64,000 bases of DNA from an uncultured Verrucomicrobiota bacterium (GCA_903907995.1 CAIVQH010000026.1:62001-126000); one strand, 5' to 3'. Shown: positions 19,027 to 27,688, numbered from the stretch's first letter. Notes: generated by a model from the letters alone, not told the origin. Program-made: numbers and translations.

Positions 19027-20126
19027 AGCTCAACATTCGAAGCTCAAAGCTCCACCGGAGGCCCCGTTCGCACATGGCTCTTCCTGGCGAGGCAACCGCA
19101 CCCAGTGACGGTGGACTCCGCCAGCCTCAGCCACGATACCACCAAATTGGAGCTTTGAGCTTTGAGCTTTTTCGGACCTTTCTCTGGTGCTTGGCGCTTG
19201 GAATCTGGAGCTTCTCCCCCGCCTCCGCCGCCGAGCCGGTGAAGATCCGGTTTCACACCGACTGGTACCCGCAACCCGAGCACGGCGGATTCTATCACGC
19301 CTGGCTGAAGGGCTATTACAAGGAGGCCGGTCTCGAAGTCGATATCACCCCTGGCGGACCCCAGGCTTTCGCCGTGCCCCGGATTGGGGCCGGCCTCGCC
19401 GACATCGGCATGGGCAGCTGTGACGACGTGCTGATCGCCAACGACCGGGGAATTCCCGCGGTGGCGGTCGGCGCCACCATGCAGAACGACCCGCAGGGCC
19501 TGATGTTCCACGTCAATGATCCGGTGAAGACCTTCGCCGATCTCGAGGGCCGGTCCATCGCGGTCACGCCGGGCACCGCCTGGTTTCCTTACCTCGTCAA
19601 AAAGTACGGCCTCAAAAAAGTGCGGGAGATTCCGCACACCTTCAGCATCGGCCCCTTCCTGAAGGACCCGAGTTACATCCAGATGTGCTTCCTCACCAGC
19701 GAGCCATTTTACGCCAAGCTGGCCGGGGTGGATACGCGCGTGCTGCTCATCTCGGACACCGGGTATGCCCCCTACCGGGTCATTTTCACGCGCAAGGATT
19801 TCCTGGAGAAGCACCACGACGCCGTGAAGGCGTTTGTCGCGGCCAGCTACCGTGGCTGGCGCGATTATCTCGCCGATCCTTCGTTCGTGCATGCGGACCT
19901 GCGGAAGCGCAATCCGGAGCTGACGCCGGCGAAGATGGATTACTCGGCCAAGGCGCTCGTGGACTACAAATTCGTCCTCGGCGACCCGGCCAAAGGCGAG
20001 TCGCAGGGCCTGATGACCGCCCAACGCTGGCAGTTCCAGTTCGACACCCTCAAGGAACTCGGCGTCATCAAGGGCAAGTTCAACGTGGCCGATGCCTGGA
20101 CCGGCGAGTTCATCCCCAAACCCTGA
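19023..20126 (+). CDS. NMT1/THI5-like ABC substrate-binding protein (secreted)
   Basis: A 367-residue frame. The mature protein begins near PVKIRFHTDWYPQPEHGGFY and closely parallels the 16548 product (NDPQGLMFHVNDPVKTFADL, TSEPFYAKLAGVDTR, GDPAKGESQG). The first ~50 residues (KLNIRSSKLHRRPRSH...) are the translation of an inverted-repeat element, and the hydrophobic stretch FLWCLALGIWSFSPASAA then serves as signal peptide. ATG 19023 overlaps the amidohydrolase stop; ATG 19074 is another option. The true start is uncertain because of the repeat. Confidence 0.85.
   Translation: MKLNIRSSKLHRRPRSHMALPGEATAPSDGGLRQPQPRYHQIGALSFELFRTFLWCLALGIWSFSPASAAEPVKIRFHTDWYPQPEHGGFYHAWLKGYYKEAGLEVDITPGGPQAFAVPRIGAGLADIGMGSCDDVLIANDRGIPAVAVGATMQNDPQGLMFHVNDPVKTFADLEGRSIAVTPGTAWFPYLVKKYGLKKVREIPHTFSIGPFLKDPSYIQMCFLTSEPFYAKLAGVDTRVLLISDTGYAPYRVIFTRKDFLEKHHDAVKAFVAASYRGWRDYLADPSFVHADLRKRNPELTPAKMDYSAKALVDYKFVLGDPAKGESQGLMTAQRWQFQFDTLKELGVIKGKFNVADAWTGEFIPKP
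19026..19165. repeat. Inverted-repeat element, GAGCTTT-type arms, inside a gene start
   Basis: GAAGCTCAAAGCTCC near 19038 is the reverse complement of GGAGCTTTGAGCTTT near 19148. The right arm is a tandem of GAGCTTT units. The element lies within the 5' coding part of the second binding protein. Confidence 0.75.
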
Positions 20127-20134
20127 AACCCACC

Positions 20135-20623
20135 ATGGAACGCCTGGTCAAAATCGCCCTCGTCGCCGCCATCGCGCTCTACCTCGGGATCGTGGTGCTC
20201 AACAACCTGACCGATTACGGGTCGAACTTCGAGTTCGTGCGCCACGTGCTGTCGATGGACACCACGTTTCCCGACAACCGCCTGAAATGGCGCGCCCTGA
20301 CCTCGCCCGTCATCCACCACATCTTCTACGCCACGATCATCCTCTGGGAGACGGCCAGCACCATCGCCATCGCGGTGGGCGCTTGGAAGCTGTGGAACAA
20401 GCACCAGGCGCCGGCGGCGGAGTTCAACGCGGCGAAGTCGTTCTCCGTCGGTGCGCTCGGCCTGAATCTGCTGCTGTGGTTCGTCGCCTTCCTCAGCGTG
20501 GGCGGCGAATGGTTCGTGATGTGGCAGTCGCAGGTCTGGAACGGCCAGTCCGCCGCCTTCCGCATGTTCGCCTGCATCGGGATCGTGCTGCTATTTTTAC
20601 GGACACCGGATATGGACGTGTGA
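20135..20623 (+). CDS. DUF2165 family small membrane protein
   Basis: A 162-residue protein with four hydrophobic segments (residues about 4-24, 62-82, 100-125, 142-156) and the DUF2165 features WETASTIAIAVGAWKLW and a C-terminal GIVLLFLRTPDMD. Function is unknown. It starts 8 bases after the stop of the second binding protein, so it is probably the last gene of the plus-strand island transcript. It could be an accessory membrane component. Confidence 0.85.
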   Translation: MERLVKIALVAAIALYLGIVVLNNLTDYGSNFEFVRHVLSMDTTFPDNRLKWRALTSPVIHHIFYATIILWETASTIAIAVGAWKLWNKHQAPAAEFNAAKSFSVGALGLNLLLWFVAFLSVGGEWFVMWQSQVWNGQSAAFRMFACIGIVLLFLRTPDMDV

Positions 20624-20685
20624 GTCCCGGGTCCAGGGTCCAAAGTCCGAAGTCACCCGTATCCGGTCACACCAGTCTCATTTCA

Positions 20686-20842
20686 TTAACACCCGGTTTT
20701 AACCGGGTGGCAGCCAGGCTGATCACGTGTAAACCGTTTAAACGGTTTCGGCCGCGACGCCCGCAGTGGCCGCTCCGTTGAGCCCGTTGAAACGGTTGAA
20801 TCCAAATTGAGGCGGATACACCCGGTTAAAACCGGGTGTTAA
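20686..20842. repeat. Nested palindromic element, ACCCGGTTTTAACCGGGT ends
   Basis: The left end (20686-20709) is ACACCCGGTTTTAACCGGGT and the right end (20818-20842) is its near-exact inverted copy; each end is itself palindromic. Inside is a second inverted pair, AAACCGTTTAAACGGTTTC near 20730 and CCCGTTGAAACGGTTGAA near 20783. With 20855-20885 (a lone arm of the GGAAAACA-type repeat) it fills the gap 20624-20895. Confidence 0.85.
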
Positions 20843-20854
20843 GGTGATGCATTC

Positions 20855-20885
20855 GTTCCTGTTTTCCTGGTTTCCAAATTCAATC
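20855..20885. repeat. Solitary arm of the GGAAAACAGGAAA repeat
   Basis: CCTGTTTTCCTGGTTTCCAA followed by ATTCAATCC matches the right arm of the elements at 54675, 27689 and 62849. No matching left arm is seen nearby. Confidence 0.7.
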
Positions 20886-20895
20886 CTCTTCCCCG

Positions 20896-22194
20896 CTACT
20901 CCCGCACGATGCGGGCCAGCTTGTCGCTCGGCGAGCCGGTGAACCAGCCGGCGTACTCCACGAAGTAAAGCGCCCCATCCGGCCCCAGCTGCATCGCCAG
21001 CGGACCGCCCGTGAAACCAATGGCAAACGGCTCGGTCTTCACGACCATGTTGCTCACCGGCTCCACTGTGGCGAAGCGGATCCACTTGCGGACATAATCG
21101 GCGTAGAACATGCCGCCCTGGTACTGCGCCGGGAAGTCATGCTGTTTGCCCATCGGCCGGTAGATCGGCCCGCAGGTCGCATTCGCCCCAGCCTCGTGAA
21201 TCCAGGTGATCCACGGCTCGGTCGCATCCGGCAGCGGACAAGGCCCGCCGCCGAAGGTGGAGTAGTTGGTACCCATGCAGCGCGGCCAGCCGTAGTTCTT
21301 GCCGGTGCGGATCCAGTTGATCTCCTCCCAGTCCTCCTTGCGGTCGTAGCCGACCTCGCCCACGTAAACGTTGCCCGTCACTTTGTCGATATTGAGCGAG
21401 TACGGATTGCGATGGCCGTAGGTGTACACCGCCGGATTGGCATCCTTGCGACCGACGAACGGATTGTCCTTGGGAATCGAGCCGTCCAGGTTCAGCCGCA
21501 GGACCTTGCCCTGAAGCGCGCCCAGCACCTGCGGCGGGTTGTTGGTGTCGTCCCAGAACTTCTGCGTATCACCAGACACGTTGTTGTCGCCTGCCGTGAC
21601 GTAGAGCTTGCCGTCGCGCGGGTTGATCCCCATCGCCCCGCCCTGGTGGAAGCCACGCAGGCTTGGCACCGTCAGCAGGATCTTCTCCGAGTCCATTTTA
21701 AGCCCTGTGGCCCGCGCCGGCTTGTCCACCGTGAAGCGGGACACCCGGTTGCTCCATGCGGTCGCATTGGTCGGGGCCCAGGGGGCGTAGTGCAGGTAGA
21801 TGTATCCGTTCTTCAGGTAGTTCGGATCGAACTCGATGCCGTGCAAGCCGCGCTCATTGGATTCACGGCCCGGGGTCGGCTCCCAGCAGACGTTCAGCTT
21901 CGCGACCTGCTCGTGCTTCTTCGTCGCAAAATCATAGGCCCAGATGTCGCCGCGCCGGCCGGTGAACCACAGCCGTCCATCGGGGGAGAACTGGAGGTAA
22001 ACCGGCTCGGGGATGTCGCCCATCACGAGCACCTCATAGCGGAATCCTTTGGGCAGCTTCACGGCCTTCACGGCCTTTTCCAGCGGGCTGAGCTGGGGTG
22101 CGGCCGGATCGGCAGCGGCGGCGACGGGCGCGTCTTCAGCGCGAAGGCTGCCGGCCAGAGCCAGCAACAGCAGGACATTCAGGAAGCGGAACAT
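20896..22194 (-). CDS. Secreted glucose/sorbosone dehydrogenase-like protein
   Basis: A 432-residue beta-propeller protein of the soluble quinoprotein glucose/sorbosone dehydrogenase family. The N-terminus MFRFLNVLLLLALAGSLRAE is a signal peptide. Family features are YLQFSPDGRLWFTGRRGDIW, NERGLHGIEFDPNY, GYIYLHYAP, VTAGDNN, YGHRNPYSLNID and the C-terminal LGPDGALYFVEYAGW. It probably acts in the periplasm on sugars with PQQ, but PQQ binding cannot be confirmed by eye. The start lies within the last 16 bases of the upstream MOSC gene. Confidence 0.88.
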   Translation of the reverse strand: MFRFLNVLLLLALAGSLRAEDAPVAAAADPAAPQLSPLEKAVKAVKLPKGFRYEVLVMGDIPEPVYLQFSPDGRLWFTGRRGDIWAYDFATKKHEQVAKLNVCWEPTPGRESNERGLHGIEFDPNYLKNGYIYLHYAPWAPTNATAWSNRVSRFTVDKPARATGLKMDSEKILLTVPSLRGFHQGGAMGINPRDGKLYVTAGDNNVSGDTQKFWDDTNNPPQVLGALQGKVLRLNLDGSIPKDNPFVGRKDANPAVYTYGHRNPYSLNIDKVTGNVYVGEVGYDRKEDWEEINWIRTGKNYGWPRCMGTNYSTFGGGPCPLPDATEPWITWIHEAGANATCGPIYRPMGKQHDFPAQYQGGMFYADYVRKWIRFATVEPVSNMVVKTEPFAIGFTGGPLAMQLGPDGALYFVEYAGWFTGSPSDKLARIVRE

Positions 22195-22721
22195 GCGCGG
22201 GCTAGACTGCCGGAGACCGCGCCGGATTCAAGACCCACGCTGATTTCCCTCGTCCCCGCCCGCAACACTCCATCCGACAAAATACGTGCCCGCAGGCCGC
22301 CCCGCCCGCGCAACCACGCCTCCGCGCCGGGGCTTACTGCTTGGTTCATCCAGTAGCAGGGACGACATTCCTCCACGCCCGCAAAGCGCACGCCTTGCAC
22401 GGTGAACTCCCGTCCGATCAGCGCGGGCAGATCGCCTCCTCGCGTCAGCACGTTGCGCCGCAAGGCCGGGAGTTCCAAATTGGGCAGGCCCAGCGCCTCG
22501 GCCAGGCCCAGAAGCGTTTCCTCGGCGAAGAAGGTGATCTGGCCGGGATTGTCCGGCTTGTAATCCAGAAAGCGGTCCCCCTCCAGCCCCCGGCCGGCCA
22601 GACAGCGTACGGAGGCCAGCTCGATCATCGGATGCTGAGCCGGCGGCTCGCCGTGGTGGCCGAAAAAATTATGGCCGGGCGACACCAGCAGCCGCACGAC
22701 TTCGAAAGGATCGCTCACCAC
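22179..22721 (-). CDS. MOSC-domain protein
   Basis: A 180-residue protein matching stand-alone MOSC (molybdenum cofactor sulfurase C-terminal) proteins. It has RCLAGRGLEGDRFLDYK, ITFFAEETL, LRRNVLTRGGDL and the conserved cysteine in ECRPCYWMN. Such proteins handle sulfur or molybdenum-cofactor groups, with YiiM-like members acting on N-hydroxylated compounds. It begins at GTG (22721 or 22718). Its end overlaps the start of the dehydrogenase gene, so the two are co-transcribed. Confidence 0.88.
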   Translation of the reverse strand: MVSDPFEVVRLLVSPGHNFFGHHGEPPAQHPMIELASVRCLAGRGLEGDRFLDYKPDNPGQITFFAEETLLGLAEALGLPNLELPALRRNVLTRGGDLPALIGREFTVQGVRFAGVEECRPCYWMNQAVSPGAEAWLRGRGGLRARILSDGVLRAGTREISVGLESGAVSGSLARACSAS

Positions 22722-22915
22722 CGGGCGGATTAGGGCCGGCAGGGTCGGCTGGCAAGCCCACGCTCCATCCGGCGGGATGGATTGTTTTCACGCCTAGGAC
22801 GAAAGCGGCTCATTCACCTCATTGGCGGCGGGGCTGGCCCGCCCCGGGCGCATCTTTTCATCGTGGCCAACTGCTGGCTTCGGAGGGAAGTCGCCGAAGG
22901 TGAACGCGGGCCGTT

Positions 22916-23074
22916 CTCCCTCCCCTTAATCCTCTCCCGCTGGGAGAGGAAACCGCCGGGAATGCCGCTGGCTCGTTGGAAGATTCTCCGGCCAATCCCA
23001 CGTCCGCCTTCGCCGAGTGGCGGACGACCATTCTCCCTCTTCCCGCGGGAGAGGGCCGGGGTGAGGGAGAAGGG
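22916..23074. repeat. REP-like hairpin pair
   Basis: Two copies of the CTCTCCC/GGGAGAG hairpin in opposite orientation: 22916-22951 and 23032-23074, the latter with the GGGGTGAGGGAGAAGGG tail. They occupy the 5' flank of the next dehydrogenase gene. The rest of 22722-23201 has no gene I can support. Confidence 0.85.
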
Positions 23075-23201
23075 CCACCCGAGCCCGCACGCGCTCCCAA
23101 CGCCAAAGCCAACCACGCTGACAAGATGCGCCCGTCCGCAGCAATCTCCGCGCGCGAAGCTTGAGCGAATTCCCCCGCTCGGCGCATCGTCCCCCTCACC
23201 C

Positions 23202-24566
23202 GTGTACGCCGCTTTCCGTCGCCGCCTCGCTGCCCTGCCCTGCCTATGCTTGGCGCTGACCGCGTCCGGCGCGGACATCCGCCTCCAGCGCACGGTGCTG
23301 GCGACCAACCTGCACGAACCGATCGCCCTCGATGTGGCCGCGGATGGACGCGTCTTCTTCGCCGAACGGCACGGGGCGGTAAAAGTCTGGCAGCCGGATT
23401 CCGGTGAGACCACGACCATCGGCACACTCAACGTCTTCACCGGGCCCGAGGATGGCTTGCTCGGTCTCGCGCTGCATCCTGGGTTTGCGACCAATGGCTG
23501 GGTCTTCCTCTATCACGCCACGCCCGGGGTGCTGGAGAACCGTGCCTCGCGTTTCACCTTCACCCATGGCGCGCTCGACCCGGCCTCGCAGAAAATCCTG
23601 CTGCGCGTGCCCACGCTCATTCCCAAGCCCAACCACTCCGGCGGCGGGCTCGGCTTCGATGCGAAGGGCAATCTCTACGTCTCGACCGGCGACTACACCT
23701 TCGCCGACAAATCTGACGGCTTTGCCCCGCTCGACCGCCGACCCGGCCACGAGCTGAACGACTCCGAGCGCACCGCCGCCAACACAGCCGACTTCCGGGG
23801 CAAGATCCTGCGCATCCACCCGGAGGCCGAAGGCACCTACACGATTCCCGCCGGCAACCTCTTCCCGCCCGGCACGCCCAAGGCGCTGCCGGAGATTTAC
23901 GTGATGGGCTGCCGCAACCCCTTCCGCTTCACAGTCGATCCGCGCACGGGCTGGCTCTGGTGGGGCGACGTGGGACCGGATGCTCTCGGGCCGGACCCTC
24001 CACGCGGCCCGGCGGGCTTTGACGAGTTCAATGTGGCCAAGGCCGCCGGCAACTTCGGCTGGCCCTACTTCACCGCCGACAACCGGCCCTTCACGCTCTA
24101 CGACTTCGCGACCAAGACGAGCGGCGCAGCGTTTGATCCGCAGCATCCCGTCAATGACTCGCCGAACAACACCGGCCTGCGCGACCTGCCGCCGGCACAG
24201 CCCGCCTTCCTGTGGTATCCGCCCGGGCCGTCCTCGCGCTGGCCGGAAGTCGGTTCCGGCGCGCGCTCGGCGATGGCCGGGCCCGTGTATCACTTCGACT
24301 CGGCGCTGAAGTCCGAGCGCAAGCTGCCGGCCGAATACGACGGCGCGGCGTTCCTGTTCGAATGGGAACGCGGCTGGATCAAGGCCGCCTGGCTCGACGA
24401 TACCGGCCATCTCCGCACGCTCAAGCCAGTGATGAGCGACACCAACTTCAAGCGCCCCATCTGCCTCAAGCTCGGCCCCGACGGCGCGCTCTATTTGCTC
24501 GAATGGGGCACCAATTGGGCCGACAACAAAGACGCGGCGCTGGTGCGAATCGAGGCCTCGCCGTAG
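23202..24566 (+). CDS. Secreted glucose/sorbosone dehydrogenase-like protein (second)
   Basis: A 454-residue protein starting at GTG 23202 with signal peptide YAAFRRRLAALPCLCLALTA. The mature part has LHEPIALDVAADGRVFFAER, GPEDGLLGLALHPGF, GWVFLYHATPG, STGDYTFADKSDG, EIYVMGCRNPFRF and LKLGPDGALYLLEWG. These are typical of the sorbosone dehydrogenase family and the N-terminal part of PVC carbohydrate dehydrogenases. The open frame upstream to 22782 only translates REP repeats, so GTG 23202 is preferred. It diverges from the MOSC/dehydrogenase pair on the other strand. Confidence 0.88.
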   Translation: MYAAFRRRLAALPCLCLALTASGADIRLQRTVLATNLHEPIALDVAADGRVFFAERHGAVKVWQPDSGETTTIGTLNVFTGPEDGLLGLALHPGFATNGWVFLYHATPGVLENRASRFTFTHGALDPASQKILLRVPTLIPKPNHSGGGLGFDAKGNLYVSTGDYTFADKSDGFAPLDRRPGHELNDSERTAANTADFRGKILRIHPEAEGTYTIPAGNLFPPGTPKALPEIYVMGCRNPFRFTVDPRTGWLWWGDVGPDALGPDPPRGPAGFDEFNVAKAAGNFGWPYFTADNRPFTLYDFATKTSGAAFDPQHPVNDSPNNTGLRDLPPAQPAFLWYPPGPSSRWPEVGSGARSAMAGPVYHFDSALKSERKLPAEYDGAAFLFEWERGWIKAAWLDDTGHLRTLKPVMSDTNFKRPICLKLGPDGALYLLEWGTNWADNKDAALVRIEASP

Positions 24567-24577
24567 ATCGATGCCGG

Positions 24578-24736
24578 TCAGGGTTTCTCCGCCACGATCT
24601 TGCCATCGCGCCAGATGTAAACGGGTGTTCCATGCATGCGGGCGGTTTTGCGGGCATTACGAGCCGCCCGCCGCATGGCACGGTCAACGCCTGCGATAAA
24701 ACTATTGTGCGCTGGTTTCTTGCTGGTGCTCTTCAT
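24578..24736 (-). CDS. Small conserved basic protein, function unknown
   Basis: A 52-residue Lys/Arg-rich protein, MKSTSKKPAHNSF..., ending GTPVYIWRDGKIVAEKP. Short proteins with this ending occur in many bacteria near toxin-antitoxin-like or unknown genes. No function is assigned. It lies between the dehydrogenase gene and a degraded copy of that gene's 3' end. Confidence 0.6.
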   Translation of the reverse strand: MKSTSKKPAHNSFIAGVDRAMRRAARNARKTARMHGTPVYIWRDGKIVAEKP

Positions 24737-24750
24737 GGTGGCTTTAGGAT

Positions 24751-24855
24751 AAGTCTCGGGCCGATGGCCCACGCTACCTGCTCGAATGGGGCGCCAACTG
24801 GGCGGATAGCAACCTCGTGCGGTTAGAGGCAGTGCGGAAAATGGAAAACACTTAA
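24751..24855 (+). pseudogene. Remnant of the 3' end of a sorbosone dehydrogenase-like gene
   Basis: Translation from 24775 gives YLLEWGANWAD..LVRLEA, then stop at 24853-24855. This mirrors the end of the intact gene at 24490-24566 (YLLEWGTNWADNKDAALVRI). Upstream the match continues with one base missing (CTCGGGCCGATGGC against CTCGGCCCCGACGGC), so it is a frameshifted fragment of a paralogue or a duplicated tail. Confidence 0.75.
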
Positions 24856-24890
24856 TTGTAGAGATTTAAGCAGACTATCACTAAGCGGGT

Positions 24891-26237
24891 CTAGGCAGGA
24901 CGTGTTGAGGAAGCCATACGGTCAACAACTTGCTCATACCCCCTGAGGCATGCAGACTTTCCTAGTTGGACAGGCAAACCGAATGCTTGAGCAAGCCATT
25001 CTCCCATTAATTTCCATGACTCCCATGGATTTTCAAGAGAGATTAAATACTTCCCCTTCATGAACAACTTTGCATCTTCATGTTGAAATGAAGGCAATCC
25101 ACATTTCGAAACAAACTCAGCCCACTCATCTGTATCTATAAATGGAACAAATCGGGATACATTTCGTATTTCAACCGCCAAACGAAACTCTCCGGCGAGG
25201 TTCTTTGAGCCAAGTAGCATCCTGTAATTATTAAGCATTGCCCCTATAGAGATCATAGTCTCGGAGAAATCAAAGAAACGGAGCCACGCTATTCCAGTAT
25301 CAGGATAATCATCCAGATGTCTTACAATTGTATCCTTGCTAAGCCTAGAAGCGTTCGCACTTCCATCATCAAATCGCTTGATAAATTCAACAATCTCTTG
25401 CCCATAGACAGGAATAAACAGCTTCCCAGCACCGTATGCAAAAAACTCCAACGCCGAAGATTTAGTCGCTGTCCTTAAGGACGTAACATCTCTAAAAACG
25501 ACTGACAAGTGGTGATGCTGCCCCACTCCGAAACGGACGTAACCAAACCCACTTTTCGATTCGCCATCCAAAGATGGATTGGCACATAGCGCAAGGTGCT
25601 TTGCGATGTAGTCATCAGGATACATTTCCGACGCAATATTAATTGCACCGGAAGGGTAAGGCACTAAATATAAGTTAATCCAACCAGGATCATCTCTGTA
25701 GGCAGGCCTTTCATCCTCGCAAAACTTTTTAAATACTCTGTTATATTCTTTTCCTCGCGCAATTAATTCATCAAGACCATGCCTATTTGCTTCAGCAATT
25801 GGCTCCTTCGAATCACTTATTCGCCTGTAAATCCTCCCGTTTTTAGTAATGAACGGTGTATCCTGCCCCTCGGGAACCTCCAACAAGAAGACCGCCTTCC
25901 CTCCGCCCAATTCAATTACACGCGAAGCGAATAAAGGTATTGGGTCAATGTGATTTCTAATTACATCCCTAACAAGGGCTGTCGGATCGTGACAGGCAGT
26001 CAATCCAAAACCGCATATTTCCTCAGCTTCGTTGTGTTTGTTGGTCTTCACTCCGACAATGAGCCAGCCGCCAACAGTATTCGCAAAAGCAACTACAGCA
26101 TGCGCAATCTTTTCATTAGATGGGAAATCCGATTTAAACTCCACGAAGTACCCCTCGGAGACCTTTCGATCCAAGAGCACCTTCAGGTCAGCTACATCAA
26201 TGGATTCAATCGGTTTATCAAATGGAGTATATGACAT
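24891..26237 (-). CDS. AlbA_2/Schlafen-type putative nucleic-acid-binding protein
   Basis: A 448-residue protein. The N-terminal ~150 residues match the AlbA_2 (Schlafen AAA_4-like) domain: GYFVEFKSDFPSNEKIAHAV, AFANTVGGWLIVGVKTN and DTPFITKNGRIYRR. The remaining ~300 residues are not recognised. Base composition is clearly more AT-rich than the neighbours, with many A/T-ending codons, which points to recent transfer. It is a single-gene insert between the dehydrogenase remnant and purB. AlbA_2 proteins occur in defence and regulatory settings, but no partner gene is present and a defence role is only a possibility. Confidence 0.8.
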   Translation of the reverse strand: MSYTPFDKPIESIDVADLKVLLDRKVSEGYFVEFKSDFPSNEKIAHAVVAFANTVGGWLIVGVKTNKHNEAEEICGFGLTACHDPTALVRDVIRNHIDPIPLFASRVIELGGGKAVFLLEVPEGQDTPFITKNGRIYRRISDSKEPIAEANRHGLDELIARGKEYNRVFKKFCEDERPAYRDDPGWINLYLVPYPSGAINIASEMYPDDYIAKHLALCANPSLDGESKSGFGYVRFGVGQHHHLSVVFRDVTSLRTATKSSALEFFAYGAGKLFIPVYGQEIVEFIKRFDDGSANASRLSKDTIVRHLDDYPDTGIAWLRFFDFSETMISIGAMLNNYRMLLGSKNLAGEFRLAVEIRNVSRFVPFIDTDEWAEFVSKCGLPSFQHEDAKLFMKGKYLISLENPWESWKLMGEWLAQAFGLPVQLGKSACLRGYEQVVDRMASSTRPA

Positions 26238-26295
26238 AGTGCCTCAGATTATTTATTTGAAGTCCGACTGAATGGCCCTATCATCACATTGAAGC

Positions 26296-27630
26296 TTACA
26301 GCCCCAGTTTCCTAAACCGGTTCTTCACTTCCTTCAGGTGGAAGTCGATGGAGCAAAGGCCTTCCAGTTCGCCCTTCTTGAAGTGCTTGGCAACCTCGCG
26401 GTCGGCCTTCAGCACTTCCAGGAAATCCGCGTCGTCGCGGCCGGCGTGCTTCACCTCCCAGGTCTTCATGGCGTTGCGCTGGACGAGCGTGTAGGCGTCC
26501 TCGCGGGTGAGCCCCTTGCGGATGAGCGCGAGCAGCACCGTCTGGCTGTTCCACATGCCGAGGCTGAGGCCGAGGTTCTTCTTCATGTTCTCCGGATAGA
26601 CGAGGAGGCCGTCCATCAGCCGCGTGAGCAGGCCAAACATGTAGTCGAGCAGCGTGCAGGAATCGGGGAAGATGATGCGCTCGACGCTGCTGTGGCTGAT
26701 GTCGCGCTCGTGCCAGAGGGCGACATTCTCCAGGGCGGGAATGGAGTTGCCGCGAATGACTCGGGCGAGGCCGGTGAGGCGTTCCCAGGTGATGGGGTTG
26801 CGCTTGTGCGGCATGGCGCTGCTGCCCTTCTGGCCCTTGGTGAAGGGCTCCTCGGCTTCCAGCACCTCGGTGCGCTGCAGGTGGCGGAACTCGACCGCCC
26901 AATTTTCAAAGCTCGCGGCGATAAGGGCCAGGGCGAGCATGAACTCGGCGTGGATGTCGCGCTGGACAACCTGAGTGGCGATGGAGGCCGGCTCCAACCC
27001 CAGGCGGCGGCAGACGCTCGCCTCGACGGCGGGCGACAGGTGGGCGTTGGTGCCGACCGCGCCGCTCAGCTTGCCGATGGCGACCACGCTGCGGACGTGC
27101 CGGAGGCGGCTGAGCGCACGGACGAATTCCTCGTGCATCAGTGCGAGCTTGAGCCCGAAGGTGGTCGGCTCGCCGTGGATGCCGTGGCTGCGGCCGATGC
27201 ACGGCGTCATCATGTGTTCCCGGGCGCGGCGCGCGATGACGGGCAACAGGGTCTCGACGTCCTTGATGAGAATGTCGGCGGACTGGACCATCTGTACGGC
27301 AAAGGCGGTGTCCACGATGTCGGAGCTGGTCAGGCCGAAATGCAGCCAGCGGCTCGCGGGATCATCGATCTGTTCGGCGACCGCCGTGGTGAAGCCAATG
27401 ACGTCGTGGTTGAGCGTCTTCTCCAGTTCCTTGGCGCGTTCGGTCAGGGCCTTGGTGTCGGCGAAGCACTTGTCCGCGCCCGCCTTCATCTTGGCGAAAT
27501 CCGGTTTGGGCACGATGCCGGCGCGCATCAGGGCCTCGCTGGCGAGCAGTTCGATCTGCAGCCAGATCTTCAGGCGGTTTTCGTCGGTCCAGATGGCCCG
27601 CATTTCGGGGCGTGAGTAACGTTGAATCAC
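26296..27630 (-). CDS. purB: Adenylosuccinate lyase
   Basis: A 444-residue fumarase/aspartase-superfamily enzyme. It cleaves adenylosuccinate to AMP and fumarate, and SAICAR to AICAR, in purine synthesis. Features are MIQRYSRPEMRAIWTDENRL, TSSDIVDTA, GRSHGIHGEPTTFG and the signature loop KGSSAMPHKRNPI with its catalytic serine. purA, which makes its substrate, is at 52042, so the two are not in one operon. The upstream region is a repeat element. Confidence 0.97.
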   Translation of the reverse strand: MIQRYSRPEMRAIWTDENRLKIWLQIELLASEALMRAGIVPKPDFAKMKAGADKCFADTKALTERAKELEKTLNHDVIGFTTAVAEQIDDPASRWLHFGLTSSDIVDTAFAVQMVQSADILIKDVETLLPVIARRAREHMMTPCIGRSHGIHGEPTTFGLKLALMHEEFVRALSRLRHVRSVVAIGKLSGAVGTNAHLSPAVEASVCRRLGLEPASIATQVVQRDIHAEFMLALALIAASFENWAVEFRHLQRTEVLEAEEPFTKGQKGSSAMPHKRNPITWERLTGLARVIRGNSIPALENVALWHERDISHSSVERIIFPDSCTLLDYMFGLLTRLMDGLLVYPENMKKNLGLSLGMWNSQTVLLALIRKGLTREDAYTLVQRNAMKTWEVKHAGRDDADFLEVLKADREVAKHFKKGELEGLCSIDFHLKEVKNRFRKLGL

Positions 27631-27688
27631 CCCGCGACCCTACCGGGAACCGAATCACCGGTCGAGCACCAGCCAAAGGCGGAGAAGA

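Noticed and set aside
22782-23201. N-terminal extension of the second sorbosone dehydrogenase
   Set aside because: It translates REP-like hairpins (Pro/Arg-rich) and precedes a good signal peptide starting at GTG 23202.
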